From: Archangium minus
Lineage (GTDB): Bacteria; Myxococcota; Myxococcia; Myxococcales; Myxococcaceae
Reading direction: 5' to 3'
DNA: 64,000 nt
Assembly: GCF_044360475.1 (NCBI RefSeq)
Contig: NZ_CP043494.1
Coordinates: 9,858,001-9,922,000, forward strand
The position numbers were made by a program, and so were the translations under genes. Below, piece after piece: positions 25,125 to 33,540 of this stretch (position 1 is the stretch's first letter; each line of letters opens with the position of its first letter). The notes beneath the pieces are model-generated. The model did not search any database. It had not been told where the DNA came from and saw only the letters and a list, made by a program, of their open reading frames with translations.

Positions 25125-25158
25125 TTGATTTTGAAAACGAAAATCAAAATCATTTTCA
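25125..25158. promoter_or_regulatory. overlapping Fur-box-like palindromes
   Basis: An A/T-rich island in a GC-rich region. TTGATTTT (25125-25132) is mirrored by AAAATCAA (25140-25147), and TGAAAA (25132-25137) by TTTTCA (25153-25158). GAAAAT / ATTTTC is a third dyad. This resembles a run of overlapping Fur 7-1-7 sites. It lies 29 bp upstream of the small protein and heme oxygenase, a classic iron-starvation target. Confidence 0.75.
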
Positions 25159-25186
25159 ACATTCAACGTGAATCCGAGGAGGACCC

Positions 25187-25414
25187 ATGCCGACGACCCC
25201 CTGCTGCCGCACCCTCCTGGCCCGTAGCCCCAGCGCGGAGGTGACGCGCTGCACCTGCGGCCACATCCACCTGAGCCTCGGGCCGATGACGATCCGAATG
25301 GACGAGGCCGCGCTGCACGCCATCTGGCTCACGATGGGGGATGCGGTGCGGGCCCTGTCCGGGGGACCCGAGCAACCCTCCAAGGAGGCCGCCGTCGGAG
25401 GGTGGAAGCAGTGA
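25187..25414 (+). CDS. small Cys-containing protein of a Fur-regulated heme operon
   Basis: 75 aa with a strong GAGGAGGA ribosome site. Contains CC near the N-terminus (TPCCRTL) and a central CTCGHIHLSLGPMTIRM motif with two more Cys and two His. The C-terminal helix reads AALHAIWLTMGDAVRAL. The Cys/His set suggests heme, iron or zinc binding, but no characterised family was recognised. The stop overlaps the GTG of the heme oxygenase, so the two are translationally coupled and presumably work on the same substrate under iron limitation. Confidence 0.75.
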   Translation: MPTTPCCRTLLARSPSAEVTRCTCGHIHLSLGPMTIRMDEAALHAIWLTMGDAVRALSGGPEQPSKEAAVGGWKQ

Positions 25415-26121
25415 GCACGCTGACGGAGCTGCTGCGGCAGGCCACCGCCAACGAGGCCCACGCCGCGACGCACACGGCCTTCGCCGGGCGGCTCGCACGA
25501 GGAGAGCTGGAGCGGGCGAACTATGTGCGGCTCCTGTCCTGCCTCCAGACCGTCTACGCGGAGTTGGAGTGGGCGCTGATGTGGAATCGCCTGCACCCGG
25601 CGGTAGGCCCCCTGTGTCTACCCGAGCTGTGGCGGAACGAGCTGCTGCAGGACGATCTGCGGACCCTGCTCGGCCCGGGCTGGTATTCGAACGCGCCACG
25701 CCAGGAGGTGGCGGCCTATGTGGAGCGGCTCGGCCTCCTCTGCGACGAGGCCCCCGAGCTGCTCGCAGCGCACGCCTGGGTGCTCTACGCCACGGACCTG
25801 CCCGGAGCCGGCCAGAGCGGCGCGGGGATTGCGCGTACACTCGGGCTGCGCGGGAAGATGGGAACGGTCTTCCTCCGCCATGCCACCCACTTGGATGGAG
25901 AGGCCTACCGGGCCCACCTGCTCGATACGCTCGACCAGATGCCTCTGGACGGGAAAGCACGTGAGGTACTCGCCAACGAGGCGCGGCGCGCCGTGCGTGG
26001 GGTGCACCTGCTCTTCGAGGCGCTGGGCCGGAGCCTCCCCGCGGCTCACGGACGGCGCGAGAGCTCGAGGACGGGAAGCTGGCTGCCACGGCTGTGGGTA
26101 CCAGCGCGTGGGATGTCCTGA
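25411..26121 (+). CDS. biliverdin-producing heme oxygenase
   Basis: 236 aa from the GTG at 25411 (GTGA overlap with the upstream stop, GGAGGG about 8 bases before it); a GTG at 25402 is an alternative. Heme oxygenase fold: the proximal His is probably in ATANEAHAATHTAF (about residues 12-25), the distal helix is the YATDLPGAGQSGAGIARTLGL segment that replaces the usual GDLSGGQ, and LLSCLQTVYAELEWAL matches the second helix. It cleaves heme to biliverdin, CO and Fe(II), releasing iron. Preceded by Fur-like sites. The basic C-terminal tail is unusual. Confidence 0.83.
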   Translation: MSTLTELLRQATANEAHAATHTAFAGRLARGELERANYVRLLSCLQTVYAELEWALMWNRLHPAVGPLCLPELWRNELLQDDLRTLLGPGWYSNAPRQEVAAYVERLGLLCDEAPELLAAHAWVLYATDLPGAGQSGAGIARTLGLRGKMGTVFLRHATHLDGEAYRAHLLDTLDQMPLDGKAREVLANEARRAVRGVHLLFEALGRSLPAAHGRRESSRTGSWLPRLWVPARGMS

Positions 26122-26143
26122 GGCGGCTGGACGGACAGTCGCG

Positions 26144-26944
26144 TCAATGAAGCGGCTGGCCGAGGGAGTCCAGGACAGGACGGCGAGTGGGGAGGGTTCG
26201 GTGCTCGTGATCGTAGAAGCACTCGGGGCCGAGCAGCGAGATGAGCTCGCGCTCGCGGGCGATGCCCGTTTCAGTGCCGGCCTCGGTGGGCAGCTCGTAG
26301 GGTTGGACGAGGACGATGTCCTCCCCGAATTGCTTGTGGCACTCAGCGGGCAATGAGCCAAGGCGCTGGCCGAACATGCGGATGAAGGGAGGCCCGTAGA
26401 AGTTGCGCCAGACGAGACCCGGAAGACCCTCGCTGTAGTCGCGCACGGTGAATTCGTCTTCCGAGTAGGTGAACTCCCCTCCTTCCGTGGGGATGCTCTT
26501 ACGAACGCGCCGCCGTTGCTTGCCTTCGAGATCCGTTTCCAGTCCAACCAGGGTAAGGGGTGATTGAACGAGACGCATGAGCTCCGCCACCTGAGGTGCA
26601 AGCGATGCGCGCCAGGAGGCTTTCGAGGCGGAACTGACCGATGTCATCCAAGAAATGGAACCCGTGAAGGGGGGCGCACCTGTAGAGGAAGGCTGAATCC
26701 AGATGAAGTCCCGATCTGTCCTGGCCGCGACGCACAGACTCCTACGAGCCTCGTAGTGGGCGATAAGCGGAGCAAGATCAAGACGAGTGGGATCCATGGC
26801 ATTGGCCAGAGAGGCGGAACCATAACGCCTGGGCTCGAACCATCGGTATTGGACAAGCACAAGACCGAGGAACCCCCGTACGACTTCGCCTGAAGGACGG
26901 CCTGGAGGAAGTCTTATCTGGATGTCGAGGTACTTGACGGACAT
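26144..26944 (-). CDS. candidate immunity protein to the upstream toxin lipoprotein
   Basis: 266 aa, no signal peptide or membrane segment, so cytoplasmic. It starts 34 bp downstream of the toxin-like gene on the same strand, the usual effector-immunity order. Landmarks are YLDIQIRLPPGRPSGEV at the N-terminus, ISWMTSVSSASKASWRASL in the middle and LISLLGPECFYDHEHRTLP near the end. The sequence is rather less extreme in codon bias than its neighbours (AT-richer patches), as often seen in immunity genes. It may belong to one of the large Imm families, but I cannot assign which. Confidence 0.6.
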   Translation of the reverse strand: MSVKYLDIQIRLPPGRPSGEVVRGFLGLVLVQYRWFEPRRYGSASLANAMDPTRLDLAPLIAHYEARRSLCVAARTDRDFIWIQPSSTGAPPFTGSISWMTSVSSASKASWRASLAPQVAELMRLVQSPLTLVGLETDLEGKQRRRVRKSIPTEGGEFTYSEDEFTVRDYSEGLPGLVWRNFYGPPFIRMFGQRLGSLPAECHKQFGEDIVLVQPYELPTEAGTETGIARERELISLLGPECFYDHEHRTLPTRRPVLDSLGQPLH

Positions 26945-26978
26945 GACATATCGGGAGAGGGGGATGTTGGGTTCCGAA

Positions 26979-28961
26979 TCATGGATAGTAGTTCAGACGT
27001 GCTTTGCCATCGTCTGTCAGGCCCTTCAAGCGCCGCAGAAGCGGCTTCGACAAATGCGTAGGGCCATCACGATGATTGGCGGAGCGGACCCACAATTCGA
27101 GGTGGCCACCGAACTCTTCCACATACTCAATCATCGCATCGAGGTTGCCGGTGACGGATAGCTCCTTGCGTGCTTTGGCCTCGACGAAGGAGTAGGGCTG
27201 GCCCCATATCAACTCCGTCGGGTTGCCCTTCACGGCGTCGGGAATGAACCCCTGTGAACGGCTACCCGGCGGGGGCATCATCATCGCGGTGTTGCGCTCA
27301 TGGTGTTTGGTTTTGAGGATGGCGTCCTCGAAGGCGTTGCCCGCCGGCCGGTTCTTGAGAATGGTCTCATACAGGCGCTCCCAGTCTTCGTCTGGCTGGA
27401 AGGAGAATCGCCGGTATTTCTCCGGGTGGCGGAACTGGTAGTCCACCCAGCGCTGCGCCTTGTGGGCCCGCGTACCGGGTAGCAGCCGGCTGCCATCTGG
27501 CAGGGTTCGCACGCCCAGCAGCGGCACCTTCTGGCCGGCCCGCAGCGCCTCGGCCGCCTCGCGCAGAGCCGCCTCCAGCCCATGCGCAACCCGCTCGAGG
27601 AATCGCAGCTCCTCCTGGGTGAAGGTGTGGCCCCGGGAGGCCTCCATCATCAAGCGCTCGATCTCCTTCGCATCCTTGGGGGACAGGTGCGAGGCCACGC
27701 GCGAGAGCACCTCCACCTCGTTCAATCCCCGGCCCGTGAGCAGCGCCAGCCGCTCGGCGCCCTCCTTGCCCCCCTTCATCAGCACGGCACCCGTGACGAA
27801 GGGCAGCAGCACACCCAGCGCACACACCACTCGCTCGGTGCGCGAGAGTTGATGGCCTGTAAAGCTCTCGCCGGTAACGGCCGCCCGCGCATCCGTCACC
27901 TCTCCCACCCCCGGTGACAAACCCACCAGGAGTTCCAGCACCAGCTCATCAGAGGTGTACACCTCCGGGTCCAGGGCCTCGCTGTAATCCAGGTGCACGG
28001 GTGCCAGCCGGCCCAGTTGCACCGCGCTCGCCAGAGCGGAGCGGCTCGCCAGCAAGTAGAGCGCCACCTCCTCGGGCGTGCGCTTCAAGAAGTCCGGGTC
28101 CTCCGTATGAGCGTAGGCCCAGGAGAGTGTGGCGTTGCCCAGGGCCCGCAGCGACAGCTCGCGAAGAGGCGATTCCGCGAGCAGGTAGCCCGGTGCCACA
28201 CGGCGCGGAGGCGCCAGGTGCGTCTCCAGTAGCGTACGTCCCCAGGCCTCATACTCCGCCAGCTTGCGCTGCACGGCTCGCCCGCGAACCTCACGCTCTC
28301 GCTCCTCCTCCAACAGCTCCACGTACCGAGCCAGAGGCGAGGGGGCCTTCTCCAACGCAGCCTCCGGTTGCCGCAGCACCCATGCATCCAGCTTCGTCAG
28401 CGCCGCCAGCTCCTTGCGGAGTGCGGCCTCGGAGAGGCTGGAAGCCTGGAGCTTCTCCCGCTGGTGGCGAAGGAAGGCCTCGTAGGGAGCCTGGGGCGAC
28501 ACGGCCGAGAGCACCGGGCCCGACGACTCCACCTCCTCCCTCCACATGCCTTCGCTCCGCCTCAATGTCAGCACCACCTCGCCCCGGTGGCCTCGCACGT
28601 ACCGGTACAGCGCCCACTCCAGCAATTGGCGGAAGCTCTCCGCCTCCACCGCAGCAACACGGGCACCTGTCCCCTCGTGCTTGTGGAGGGCAAGTAACCG
28701 TACCCGCCCTCCTTCCACACGCATCCCGAGAGACAGCCACGCCCCCCTGCGCCTCAACCCGCGCACCGCCGCCCACGCCTGGGTACGTATCTCCTTCGTC
28801 CCCTCCAGCACCTCGACTGCGGGTGTCATCGAAGAGGTCATGCCCACTCCCACCCCGCCCCTCGACAATTCCAGGCGAGAACCCGGGCCGCCGTCCGTGT
28901 GGCTCCGGCATGCGGACACCGCCACCAGCAGCACGATGAGAAGGAAAGAGAGAGTCCTCAT
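26979..28961 (-). CDS. toxin-like lipoprotein with pre-toxin TG region and PD-(D/E)XK-like C-terminal nuclease
   Basis: 660 aa from the ATG at 28959-28961. The lipoprotein signal ends at Cys18 (LLVAVSAC). Residues about 20-350 are an Arg/Glu/Leu-rich helical region. At about 354-398 comes a pre-toxin TG-like block (VTDARAAVTGESFTGHQLS then RTERVVCALGVLLPFVTGAV). The C-terminal about 110 residues (from 550) contain AFEDAILKTKHHERN, GFIPDAV and YSFVEAKARKEL; the Asp and the E-x-K pair match the catalytic core of PD-(D/E)XK restriction-like nucleases. Such myxobacterial lipoproteins are candidates for contact-dependent toxin delivery. Nuclease activity is inferred. Confidence 0.78.
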   Translation of the reverse strand: MRTLSFLLIVLLVAVSACRSHTDGGPGSRLELSRGGVGVGMTSSMTPAVEVLEGTKEIRTQAWAAVRGLRRRGAWLSLGMRVEGGRVRLLALHKHEGTGARVAAVEAESFRQLLEWALYRYVRGHRGEVVLTLRRSEGMWREEVESSGPVLSAVSPQAPYEAFLRHQREKLQASSLSEAALRKELAALTKLDAWVLRQPEAALEKAPSPLARYVELLEEEREREVRGRAVQRKLAEYEAWGRTLLETHLAPPRRVAPGYLLAESPLRELSLRALGNATLSWAYAHTEDPDFLKRTPEEVALYLLASRSALASAVQLGRLAPVHLDYSEALDPEVYTSDELVLELLVGLSPGVGEVTDARAAVTGESFTGHQLSRTERVVCALGVLLPFVTGAVLMKGGKEGAERLALLTGRGLNEVEVLSRVASHLSPKDAKEIERLMMEASRGHTFTQEELRFLERVAHGLEAALREAAEALRAGQKVPLLGVRTLPDGSRLLPGTRAHKAQRWVDYQFRHPEKYRRFSFQPDEDWERLYETILKNRPAGNAFEDAILKTKHHERNTAMMMPPPGSRSQGFIPDAVKGNPTELIWGQPYSFVEAKARKELSVTGNLDAMIEYVEEFGGHLELWVRSANHRDGPTHLSKPLLRRLKGLTDDGKARLNYYP

Positions 28962-29051
28962 GCGGAGCGCAGTGGGGGAGCACCGTCGACAAGAGATCGA
29001 ATCTCTGCGCACCGCGCCCCCCGTGCAGTCACAGGGAGCGCGGGAGCCGCT

Positions 29052-31439
29052 TCACTTCGAGCCCTCGGGGAGAGCGCCCCCGCCCCGCGCCATCTCCACG
29101 GCGCGCAGGATGGCCTCCGGCGTCGCGGGCGAGGTCAGCTCCACCGGCGTGCGCGGCGCCCCGAATGCGGCCACTGCGTGCCGCAGCGCTGTCACCGCGC
29201 CGATGGCCAGCATGAACGGAGGCTCGCCCACCGCCTTGCTGCCGTGGAGGGTGTTGTCCTGCGGCGCGCGCTCCAGCAAGGCGACACGGAAGTCCTCGGG
29301 CGCATCCCCCACCGCCGGAATCTTGTACGTGTCCGGCGAGTGCGTGACGAGCCGCCCCTTCGTGTCGAACAGCACCTCCTCGCACGTGAGCCACCCCAAG
29401 CCCTGGATGAAGCCTCCCTCGACCTGGCCCTTGTCGATGCTGGGCACCAGTGAGGAGCCCACATCGTGGAGAATGTCCACGCGGCGCACGCGGTGCTCGC
29501 CGGTGAGGCCGCTCACCTCCACCTCCACCACCGCGGCGCCGAAGGCGTAGTAGTGGAAGGGTTTGCCGCGTCCGGCAACCCGGTCATACGAGATGTCCGG
29601 CGTGCGGTAGTAGCCCGTGGCCGACAACGACACCTGGGCCAGGTACGCGGCATGAACCACCTCGGCGAACGACACCGAGCGCTCGGGACGTGCGGGAAGG
29701 AAGACGCGGCCCCCGGAGAAGGCGAGCGAGTCCACCTCTCCACCGCGCTCGAGCTGCAACAGCCGCGCGGCCACCGGGCGCAGCCGATCCCGGAGGACCT
29801 CGCACGCCTGCTTCACCGCCTGGCCATTGAGGTCCGCGCCGCTGGAGGCGGCCGTGGCCGAGGTGTTGGGCACCTTGTCCGTGGCGGTGTTCATCACCCG
29901 CACGCGCTCGGGAGGGACGCCCAGCTCATGGGCACACACAGCTCGCATCTTGGTGTGCAGCCCCTGCCCCATCTCGGTACCACCGTGATTGAGCTGCACG
30001 CTGCCGTCCGTGTACACCACCACCAGGGCACCCGCCTGGTTGAGGAAGCTCGTGGTGAAGGAGATGCCGAACTTCACCGGCTGAAAGCCGATGCCTCGCT
30101 TCGTCCACCGCGAGGAGGCGTTGAATGCATCAATCTCCGCGCGCCGCTGAACGTAATCGCTGGAGGCCATCAGCTCGGCGTAGATGCGCGGCAGGCGATT
30201 GCCCTCCACCGGCTGCCCATACGGGGTGACGTTCCCGGGAGCGTCCCGGTAGAAGTTCCGCTCGCGCACCACGGCCGGATCCAACCCGAGCTGCTCGGCG
30301 GCGCGGTTCAGCACTTCCTCCATCACGAACATGCCCTGAGGCCCGCCGAAGCCGCGGAAGGCCGTGTTGGAGGGCAGGTTCGTCCGGGCCACCCGGCCGA
30401 CGAACTGCAACGCCGGGACGAAGTACGCGTTGTCCAGGTGGAAGAGCGCTCGATCCAGGATCGCGTGCGACAGGTCCGTGCTCCACCCTCCATCGGAGAA
30501 CAGCTCGACCTTCAACGCGAGCAGCCGCCCCTCGGCGTCGAAGCCAGCGTCATAGTGGCCCCAGAAGGGGTGACGCTTGCCCGTGAAGGCCATGTCCTGG
30601 TCGCGGTTGAGCCACACCTTCACCGGCCGCCGAGTCACGCGCGCGCCCAGGGCCGCCAGGGCCGCGAACGGCGCCGCCTGCGTCTCCTTGCCGCCGAAGC
30701 CGCCTCCCATGCGCGGCACCTCCACCACCACCTGGTGCCGCCCCACTCCCAGCACTCCGGCGACGATGGCCTGCACCTCCGAGGGGTGCTGGGTGGAGCT
30801 CCACAGGTGCACCGCGTCGTCTTCACCGGGCACCGCCAGTGCCACCTGCGTCTCCAGGTAGAAGTGGTCCTGAGCGCCCGTCATGCACTCGCCCGAGAGG
30901 CGCACCGGCGCCGCTGCGAGCACCGCCTCCGGCTCTCCCCGGCGGATGGTATGCGGGGTGGTGTGGAAGGCACCGGCCTCCACCGCCGCCTTCAGGGTCA
31001 GGAGCGCGGGCAGGGGCTCGTACTCCACCTCCACCAGCGCGGCGGCACGGCGGGCCAGGTCGGCGCTCTCCGCCAGCACCAGCGCCACCGTCTGCCCCAC
31101 GAAGTGCACCTCGCCGTCGGCAAACAGGGGCTCGTCGTGGATGACGGGGCCCACCTGGTTCTCTCCAGGGATGTCCTCGGCGAAGAGCACGGCGTGGACA
31201 CCGGACAGGGCCTGGGCACGCGAGGCGTCCTTGCGTAACAGACGCGCGTGCGCGTGCGGCGAGGTGACGAGGTGCCCCGCCAGCATCCCCGGCGGCGCGG
31301 GCAGGTCGTCCACGTAGAGGGCCTCGCCGCTGGTGTGCTTCAGGCCGCTCTCGTGCGGAGCCGGGGCATGCAGGGGCGTACGGGCCGGCTCGGTCTGCTG
31401 GGCGCGGGTGGAATCAGGAGAAGAAGGAAGCGTGCTCAT
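29052..31439 (-). CDS. xdhB: xanthine dehydrogenase molybdopterin-binding subunit
   Basis: 795 aa from the ATG at 31437-31439; a longer frame to 32087 overlaps xdhA and is rejected. Holds the molybdenum cofactor of the XDH complex oxidising hypoxanthine/xanthine to urate. The GEALYVDDLPAP N-terminal motif, GGGFGGKETQ (about 246), FRGFGGPQGM (about 350) and the catalytic Glu in GSKAVGEPPFML near the C-terminus are all present. Length fits XdhB (about 770-800). It begins 5 bp after the xdhA stop; a putative maturation factor (XdhC) is not in the window. Confidence 0.93.
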   Translation of the reverse strand: MSTLPSSPDSTRAQQTEPARTPLHAPAPHESGLKHTSGEALYVDDLPAPPGMLAGHLVTSPHAHARLLRKDASRAQALSGVHAVLFAEDIPGENQVGPVIHDEPLFADGEVHFVGQTVALVLAESADLARRAAALVEVEYEPLPALLTLKAAVEAGAFHTTPHTIRRGEPEAVLAAAPVRLSGECMTGAQDHFYLETQVALAVPGEDDAVHLWSSTQHPSEVQAIVAGVLGVGRHQVVVEVPRMGGGFGGKETQAAPFAALAALGARVTRRPVKVWLNRDQDMAFTGKRHPFWGHYDAGFDAEGRLLALKVELFSDGGWSTDLSHAILDRALFHLDNAYFVPALQFVGRVARTNLPSNTAFRGFGGPQGMFVMEEVLNRAAEQLGLDPAVVRERNFYRDAPGNVTPYGQPVEGNRLPRIYAELMASSDYVQRRAEIDAFNASSRWTKRGIGFQPVKFGISFTTSFLNQAGALVVVYTDGSVQLNHGGTEMGQGLHTKMRAVCAHELGVPPERVRVMNTATDKVPNTSATAASSGADLNGQAVKQACEVLRDRLRPVAARLLQLERGGEVDSLAFSGGRVFLPARPERSVSFAEVVHAAYLAQVSLSATGYYRTPDISYDRVAGRGKPFHYYAFGAAVVEVEVSGLTGEHRVRRVDILHDVGSSLVPSIDKGQVEGGFIQGLGWLTCEEVLFDTKGRLVTHSPDTYKIPAVGDAPEDFRVALLERAPQDNTLHGSKAVGEPPFMLAIGAVTALRHAVAAFGAPRTPVELTSPATPEAILRAVEMARGGGALPEGSK

Positions 31440-31444
31440 CCGTT

Positions 31445-32896
31445 TCACCTCACCTGCACCGTGGCCGAATGATGCTCCGCGAGCCGGGGCATCGGCTCCG
31501 CGAGCGTCTCGTGGAAGAAGCCGCGCAAGAGGTTCTTCGCCACCCGCGCGCGGTACCACGCCGAGCCTCGGTGGTCGGACAGCGGCTTGAAGTCCTCGTC
31601 CAGCAAGGCGAGCGCCTCCTCCACCGTGGCTTCCGTCCAGGGACGGCCCACCAGCGCGGCCTCGGTACGCCGGGCCCGCGAGGGCGTGGCCGCCATGCCT
31701 CCGTAGGCCAGCCGCGCCTCGGCCACCTTCCCCTCCCCGTCCACCACCACCCGGAAGCCCGCGGACACGGCGCTGATGTCCAGCTCGCGCCGCTTGGACA
31801 CCTTGTACGCGAGCGCCCTCGTCCCCTCCGGCTGAGCCGGCACGTCCACGAAGGCCAGCACCTCGCCACGCCCGAGCGCCGTGCGCCGGTAGCCCTGGAA
31901 GAAGTCCTCCAGCCGCACCCGTCGCTCCCCTGCCCGCGAGTGCAGCACCACCTCGGCCCCCAGCGCGAGCAGCACCGGCGCCAGGTCTCCAATGGGCGAG
32001 GCGGTGCACAGGTTGCCCCCCACCGTCGCGCGGTTCTTGATCTGCCGCGAGGCGAAGTAGCGCAGCATCCGCTCCAGGGGCGGGCACGTGGCGCGCGCGT
32101 AGTCCTCCAGGTCCGTCAGCCGCACCGTGGCACCCAGGCGGTGCCCGCCGCCGCGCGGCTCCAGCACGCGCAGCTCGGAGAGCGCCTCCAACGACACCAG
32201 CAGCGGGGGCTCCGCGTAGCGCTTCGTCACCTCCAGCGACAAGTCCGTCCCGCCCACCACGAAGCGGGCCTCCGGGTGCTTGTCCAACACGTCCCAGAGG
32301 GCCTCGAGCGAGCCGGGGGTGAAGAAGCGTTGGGCGCCGGCCGCGTAGGCCAGCTCCATGGGCTCGGGCTGCGTCTCCGCGAGCGCACGAGCGAAGCGAT
32401 CCGGAGGACGAAGGCCGGCCACCTGGCCCGCGGCCTCACGGATGGGCCGGTAGCCGGTGCAGCGGCAGAGGTTGCCGCACATCTGCGCGTCCAGCTTCCA
32501 GGGCTCATCCAGGTCGCGGCGGTGGCAGGCCTCCAGCATCGCCATGGTGACGCCAGGGGTACAGTAACCGCACTGCGAGCCCAGCTCGCGCGCCAGCGTC
32601 TCCTGGACGACGTGGTACTTCCCGCCCTCCTTGAGCGCCTCCACCGTGTACACGCGCTTGCCCTGCACCATGGGCAGCAGCACGAGGCACGCGTTCACCG
32701 AGCGCAGCGCGGGGGCTCCCTGGCCATCGTGCTCGAGCACGGCGACGCTACAGGCCCCGCAGTCGCCCTCGGCACAGCCCTCCTTGGTACCGGGCAGGTG
32801 GGCCCTGTCACGCAGGTAGCGCAACAGCGTGGTGGTGGGAGAGAGCCCCGTCTCCTCGACGGGCCGGTCATTCAGGAAGAAGCGCAGGCGTTCCAT
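31445..32896 (-). CDS. xdhA: xanthine dehydrogenase FeS/FAD subunit
   Basis: 483 aa from the ATG at 32894-32896 with GGGAGG just upstream. The N-terminal plant-type [2Fe-2S] domain has CAEGDCGAC, and the second helical [2Fe-2S] domain has QCGYCTPG and CGNLCRCTGY. The C-terminal half is the FAD domain, with VVGGTDL and VGGNLCTASPIGDLAP. It passes electrons from the molybdenum subunit to NAD+. It is the first gene of the minus-strand operon with xdhB. Confidence 0.93.
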   Translation of the reverse strand: MERLRFFLNDRPVEETGLSPTTTLLRYLRDRAHLPGTKEGCAEGDCGACSVAVLEHDGQGAPALRSVNACLVLLPMVQGKRVYTVEALKEGGKYHVVQETLARELGSQCGYCTPGVTMAMLEACHRRDLDEPWKLDAQMCGNLCRCTGYRPIREAAGQVAGLRPPDRFARALAETQPEPMELAYAAGAQRFFTPGSLEALWDVLDKHPEARFVVGGTDLSLEVTKRYAEPPLLVSLEALSELRVLEPRGGGHRLGATVRLTDLEDYARATCPPLERMLRYFASRQIKNRATVGGNLCTASPIGDLAPVLLALGAEVVLHSRAGERRVRLEDFFQGYRRTALGRGEVLAFVDVPAQPEGTRALAYKVSKRRELDISAVSAGFRVVVDGEGKVAEARLAYGGMAATPSRARRTEAALVGRPWTEATVEEALALLDEDFKPLSDHRGSAWYRARVAKNLLRGFFHETLAEPMPRLAEHHSATVQVR

Positions 32897-33009
32897 GGGC
32901 CTCCCCCGGTCCACCCTCCACGGGAAGGCCGGGGGTTCAGCCTACTACGGTCCACGTCGGGGGTGCTGCCCCGACCAGGACGTGCCGGAAGTGCCCGCCA
33001 CCTGACGGT

Positions 33010-33423
33010 TCAACCGCGCAGGGTAAGGAGCGCCACCAGACTCACGAGGAAATAAGGGACGAGGCCTCCGGCCCCCGCGTAGTCCTTGGCCATGCGCTGG
33101 CCGAAGAAGAGGGCCACGAAAGAAAGCCCGGAGAGGGCCGCGCCCCACATGGCGACCCGCGTGGCGCCAGAGAGCACCAGGAACACCAGCCCGACCGCGC
33201 TCACCGCACCAGCGGCCAGCTCCAGCACCGTGAGGGTGGCCAGCAGCAGCGGCACCATGCTGCGCAGCGGGCTTTTGGCGAAGTGTCCGGTAAGCCACCC
33301 CAGGTTGCCCTTCCAGTCGATGACCTTGTCCAAGCCAGACTGGAGGAAGGTGATGGCGAGAAAGAGGGCGCACAGCGCCTGAACGAGCCAAAGGGGGAAG
33401 AGGTTCGAGTCGAGAGGCGGCAT
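33010..33423 (-). CDS. DoxX-family membrane protein
   Basis: 137 aa from the ATG at 33421-33423; upstream extension to 33555 would run into the promoter of the divergent gene. Four hydrophobic segments are visible (LWLVQALCALFLAITFLQSG, MVPLLLATLTVLELAAGAV, VGLVFLVLSGATRVAMWGAA, and a C-terminal one), with the DoxX-like SGLDKVIDWKGNLGWL after the first helix. DoxX proteins are small quinone/oxidoreductase-related or redox-stress membrane proteins. Function in this locus unknown. Confidence 0.8.
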   Translation of the reverse strand: MPPLDSNLFPLWLVQALCALFLAITFLQSGLDKVIDWKGNLGWLTGHFAKSPLRSMVPLLLATLTVLELAAGAVSAVGLVFLVLSGATRVAMWGAALSGLSFVALFFGQRMAKDYAGAGGLVPYFLVSLVALLTLRG

Positions 33424-33540
33424 GGGCGCGCACTCTAACCGGCCTGCCTGCTTCCCCAAGCACCAAGCAGGGGAGCCCAGCGGATGGCTGGACGGCCCCT
33501 GCCCCTTCCTCCCACCAGGGATCGCCCCCATAGTGGGGCC

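Noticed and set aside
29466..31238. 590-aa plus-strand ORF opposite xdhB
   Set aside because: Antisense shadow of a well-supported dehydrogenase subunit.
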